64,000 nucleotides of DNA from Augochlora pura. Lineage: Eukaryota > Arthropoda > Insecta > Hymenoptera > Halictidae. The notes below the pieces were generated by a model. The model made no database searches. It was given only the letters and a program-made list of their open reading frames with translations, and was not told the origin of the DNA. The DNA lies in NCBI RefSeq assembly GCF_028453695.1, contig NC_135772.1, forward strand, positions 14,136,001 to 14,200,000, given 5' to 3'. Both the position numbers and the translations under genes were made by a program. Below, in pieces: positions 62,136 through 64,000 of the stretch. Position 1 is the stretch's first letter, and every line of letters starts with the position of its first letter.

Positions 62136-64000
62136 AAACAAGACCAGGTCATGAAATTTTATTATCCTGAAGACGCATTCGTGTAAAACGCAACATCCTG
62201 TTTAGGCGTAAGATCGTTCTTGTAAACGAAAACGCCCAATCGATTAACCAATTGAAAACGAGTTTTCGTAAACACGACCATTTTTCAGTCCCGATCGAAC
62301 CCCGGGTCAATGCGAGTGTCATAAATCACTCGGCTCGGTACGCACGCCTTAACGTTCCGCGCCTAACAATAAACCGGGGACATTACACGCGTAATCAAAG
62401 GTTGACAGGGACGTTGTGAGGCCTGACTGCCGTTTCCTGGGGGCGTGGAGGGCGGCGTTGCGGCATTCATCGATGCCTGAAAAATAGACAGCCCTGACAA
62501 ATTGGCTTGGGAAGACTCTATAGTTAGACCGAAACTACCACCTACTACGTAGGTGTTAACCGAATGACTGTAGTAAAATATCTCTAATGTTCATATAATG
62601 TAAATTCGTCTATGTGCTTCTGACGTTGATTCGTTACCGTAAGATCGATGTACAAAATATCCCAAAAGTCACACGCAATCAAGAAATGTGAATTTAAGCG
62701 ATTAACGAAAAACTGGCCTGATCTCTGTTATGGTTTTCTAAAAATTGTACAGCATATCTTTACATTTCGATTGCGAGGCCTAGGTTCGTTTTGATCCGAA
62801 GTTTAAATATTATAATTTTACAATCTAGTTTCTATCGATTAATTTAAATTTCCTCATGTTTCAATAAATACTAAACACTAACGTGTCCAACAAGAACTTA
62901 AAAATTATATTGAAATAAAATTGATAAAAATACGTATAAATGTTCACAGGCATGCCCAGTTATAATTTTGTCCAGAAGGTTCATCATTCGAATGTTAACT
63001 TGAAATGACTTCTGAACAAGGTGTATACATTACTGTTAATAGTAATGTAAACAAGTTGCTAAATATTGAAACAGCAAAATTTTGTTTTCCGGAACGCCCA
63101 ACTGATGGCAGAACCTTAGCAGTCGCGAAGAAATTTCTCAATGGACCCGTGGTATGAATGCTTGCTCTTTCAACAGGTTCGTCGGACGTTCCCACAATCG
63201 ATCATCGATCTCGTGAAACGCGAGCGCAACACTCCGCCCTTCATCGAAACCTACTTTCCATTCGATTCTCGTTTAGGGCCGCGGCAAAAAGGGCCAGCCC
63301 GGCCCAAGTCTGCGCAACGAGCCGGTGCCAGGAGCCATTCAACGGCACGCCGGAAGAATTCACGAAAAAGGCACAACATGAATTTCACGGCGATTCTGCG
63401 GATCACAATGGGGACTCCGGATCCGGACGTTTTGACTTTTGTCCGGTCTTTAACCATTACCGGGTTCCTTCGCTGTCCCGACTTCGCTTCTTCAATCCGA
63501 ACCGGACGTTTGCTGCTCTGGATTCAAGCCCTTTCCCTATTCACCGTCTTTCTCTCTCTCTCTCTCTCCCTCTCTCTCTTTCTCTCTCACGGATTCCGCA
63601 CGAAGATGGACTGACCGAGCCCTCGCCTCCCGCGCTTCACCTCCTCGGGCCCCAAAGAATACTACCCCATTATGCATTCATTTGTCGTCGAGTGCGCGCC
63701 TAGTAATTGGATCTTTTGATGACTTTGAAATGTTACCGACGTCGACACGCCCTTCTGATTTCAATTCTCAATTTTTCAGATTTTCCGCTTCGCTGTTAGT
63801 TCCCGTTTCTCTTGAGGAGGTATTTTCCTCCAGCAACGTGATATTTAATTTGAAAATTGTCAGACTATTGCAAGTCGAGTTCAATTATATTTTGCGCACG
63901 TGTTCGATCATGTTTTAAGAAACTAGGGGTAGTTTTATCATTTTGTGCGAAAATCAAAGGTAATCCTAATTTATATGAGTATGATTGTCTGAGATACTAT
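62136..64000. other. Non-coding end of window; GC-rich block 63150-63700
   Basis: The GC-rich block contains two overlapping plus-strand frames (157 and 181 codons) that run through a CT repeat at 63549-63590. A pyrimidine-rich CTTGCTCTTTCAACAG near 63160-63175 could act as a splice acceptor, but the open frame after it (FPQSIIDLVKRERNTPP) is not recognised. The remainder is AT-rich. Confidence 0.4.

Noticed and set aside
63141..63703. Two overlapping plus-strand frames (157 and 181 codons)
   Set aside because: Both cross a CT microsatellite, they overlap in different frames and neither shows a known motif.
1..64000. CRISPR arrays, rRNA genes, operons or bacterial insertion sequences
   Set aside because: No regularly spaced direct repeats with unique spacers, no rRNA-like conserved blocks and no prokaryotic gene arrangement were seen.

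Overview
This window looks like nuclear DNA from an insect, most likely a hymenopteran (bee, ant or relative). The sequence shows a spliced gene with a GT-AG intron and no prokaryotic gene packing. AT-rich and GC-rich blocks alternate every 0.5-3 kb, there are long GA/CT and poly-G microsatellites, and several short inverted-repeat DNA elements are present, two of them flanked by TTAA as in the piggyBac superfamily. The hymenopteran assignment is inference from overall character; no marker gene settles it. A run of exactly 100 N at 47400-47499 marks an assembly gap.

I can support only one protein-coding gene: a two-exon, plus-strand gene (start codon 43483, stop ending 44897) for a 147-residue protein. 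Its N-terminal half resembles the winged-helix globular domain of linker histones (H1/H5). Its C-terminal half is a very basic Lys/Arg-rich tail encoded almost entirely by exon 2. Splicing joins the two parts in frame (phase 2), exactly at the end of the globular domain. If the intron is kept, the transcript stops one codon into it, leaving the globular domain without its tail. It is probably a divergent chromatin-packing protein, an H1 variant or a sperm nuclear protein.

The rest is gene-poor. From 1 to about 9.5 kb there is a GC-rich start with four CACGTG E-boxes, a foldback element at 2.3-2.66 kb with a half copy at 5.1 kb, a diverged tandem duplication near 6.9-7.06 kb, and a possible decayed LTR retrotransposon at 7.8-8.7 kb. 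From 9.5 to 22 kb the sequence is mostly AT-rich spacer with a second inverted-repeat element (12.97-13.35 kb), a 56-bp tandem repeat (21.54 kb) and a 253-bp TTAA-flanked element (21.77 kb). From 22 to 43 kb GC-rich blocks alternate with AT-rich spacer; open frames in these blocks lie on both strands and look fortuitous. The linker-histone-like gene follows at 43.4-44.9 kb, with a small inverted-repeat element in its intron. From 45 to 64 kb there are the gap, two opposed CT/GA microsatellites near 49 kb, an unusual inverted-repeat element with a GC-rich hairpin core (52.71-53.18 kb) and a second TTAA-flanked element (61.60-62.14 kb).

No rRNA, tRNA, CRISPR array or intact transposase gene was recognised. 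The sparse gene content fits either an intergenic desert or the introns of a very large gene whose exons lie elsewhere; the sequence alone does not decide.
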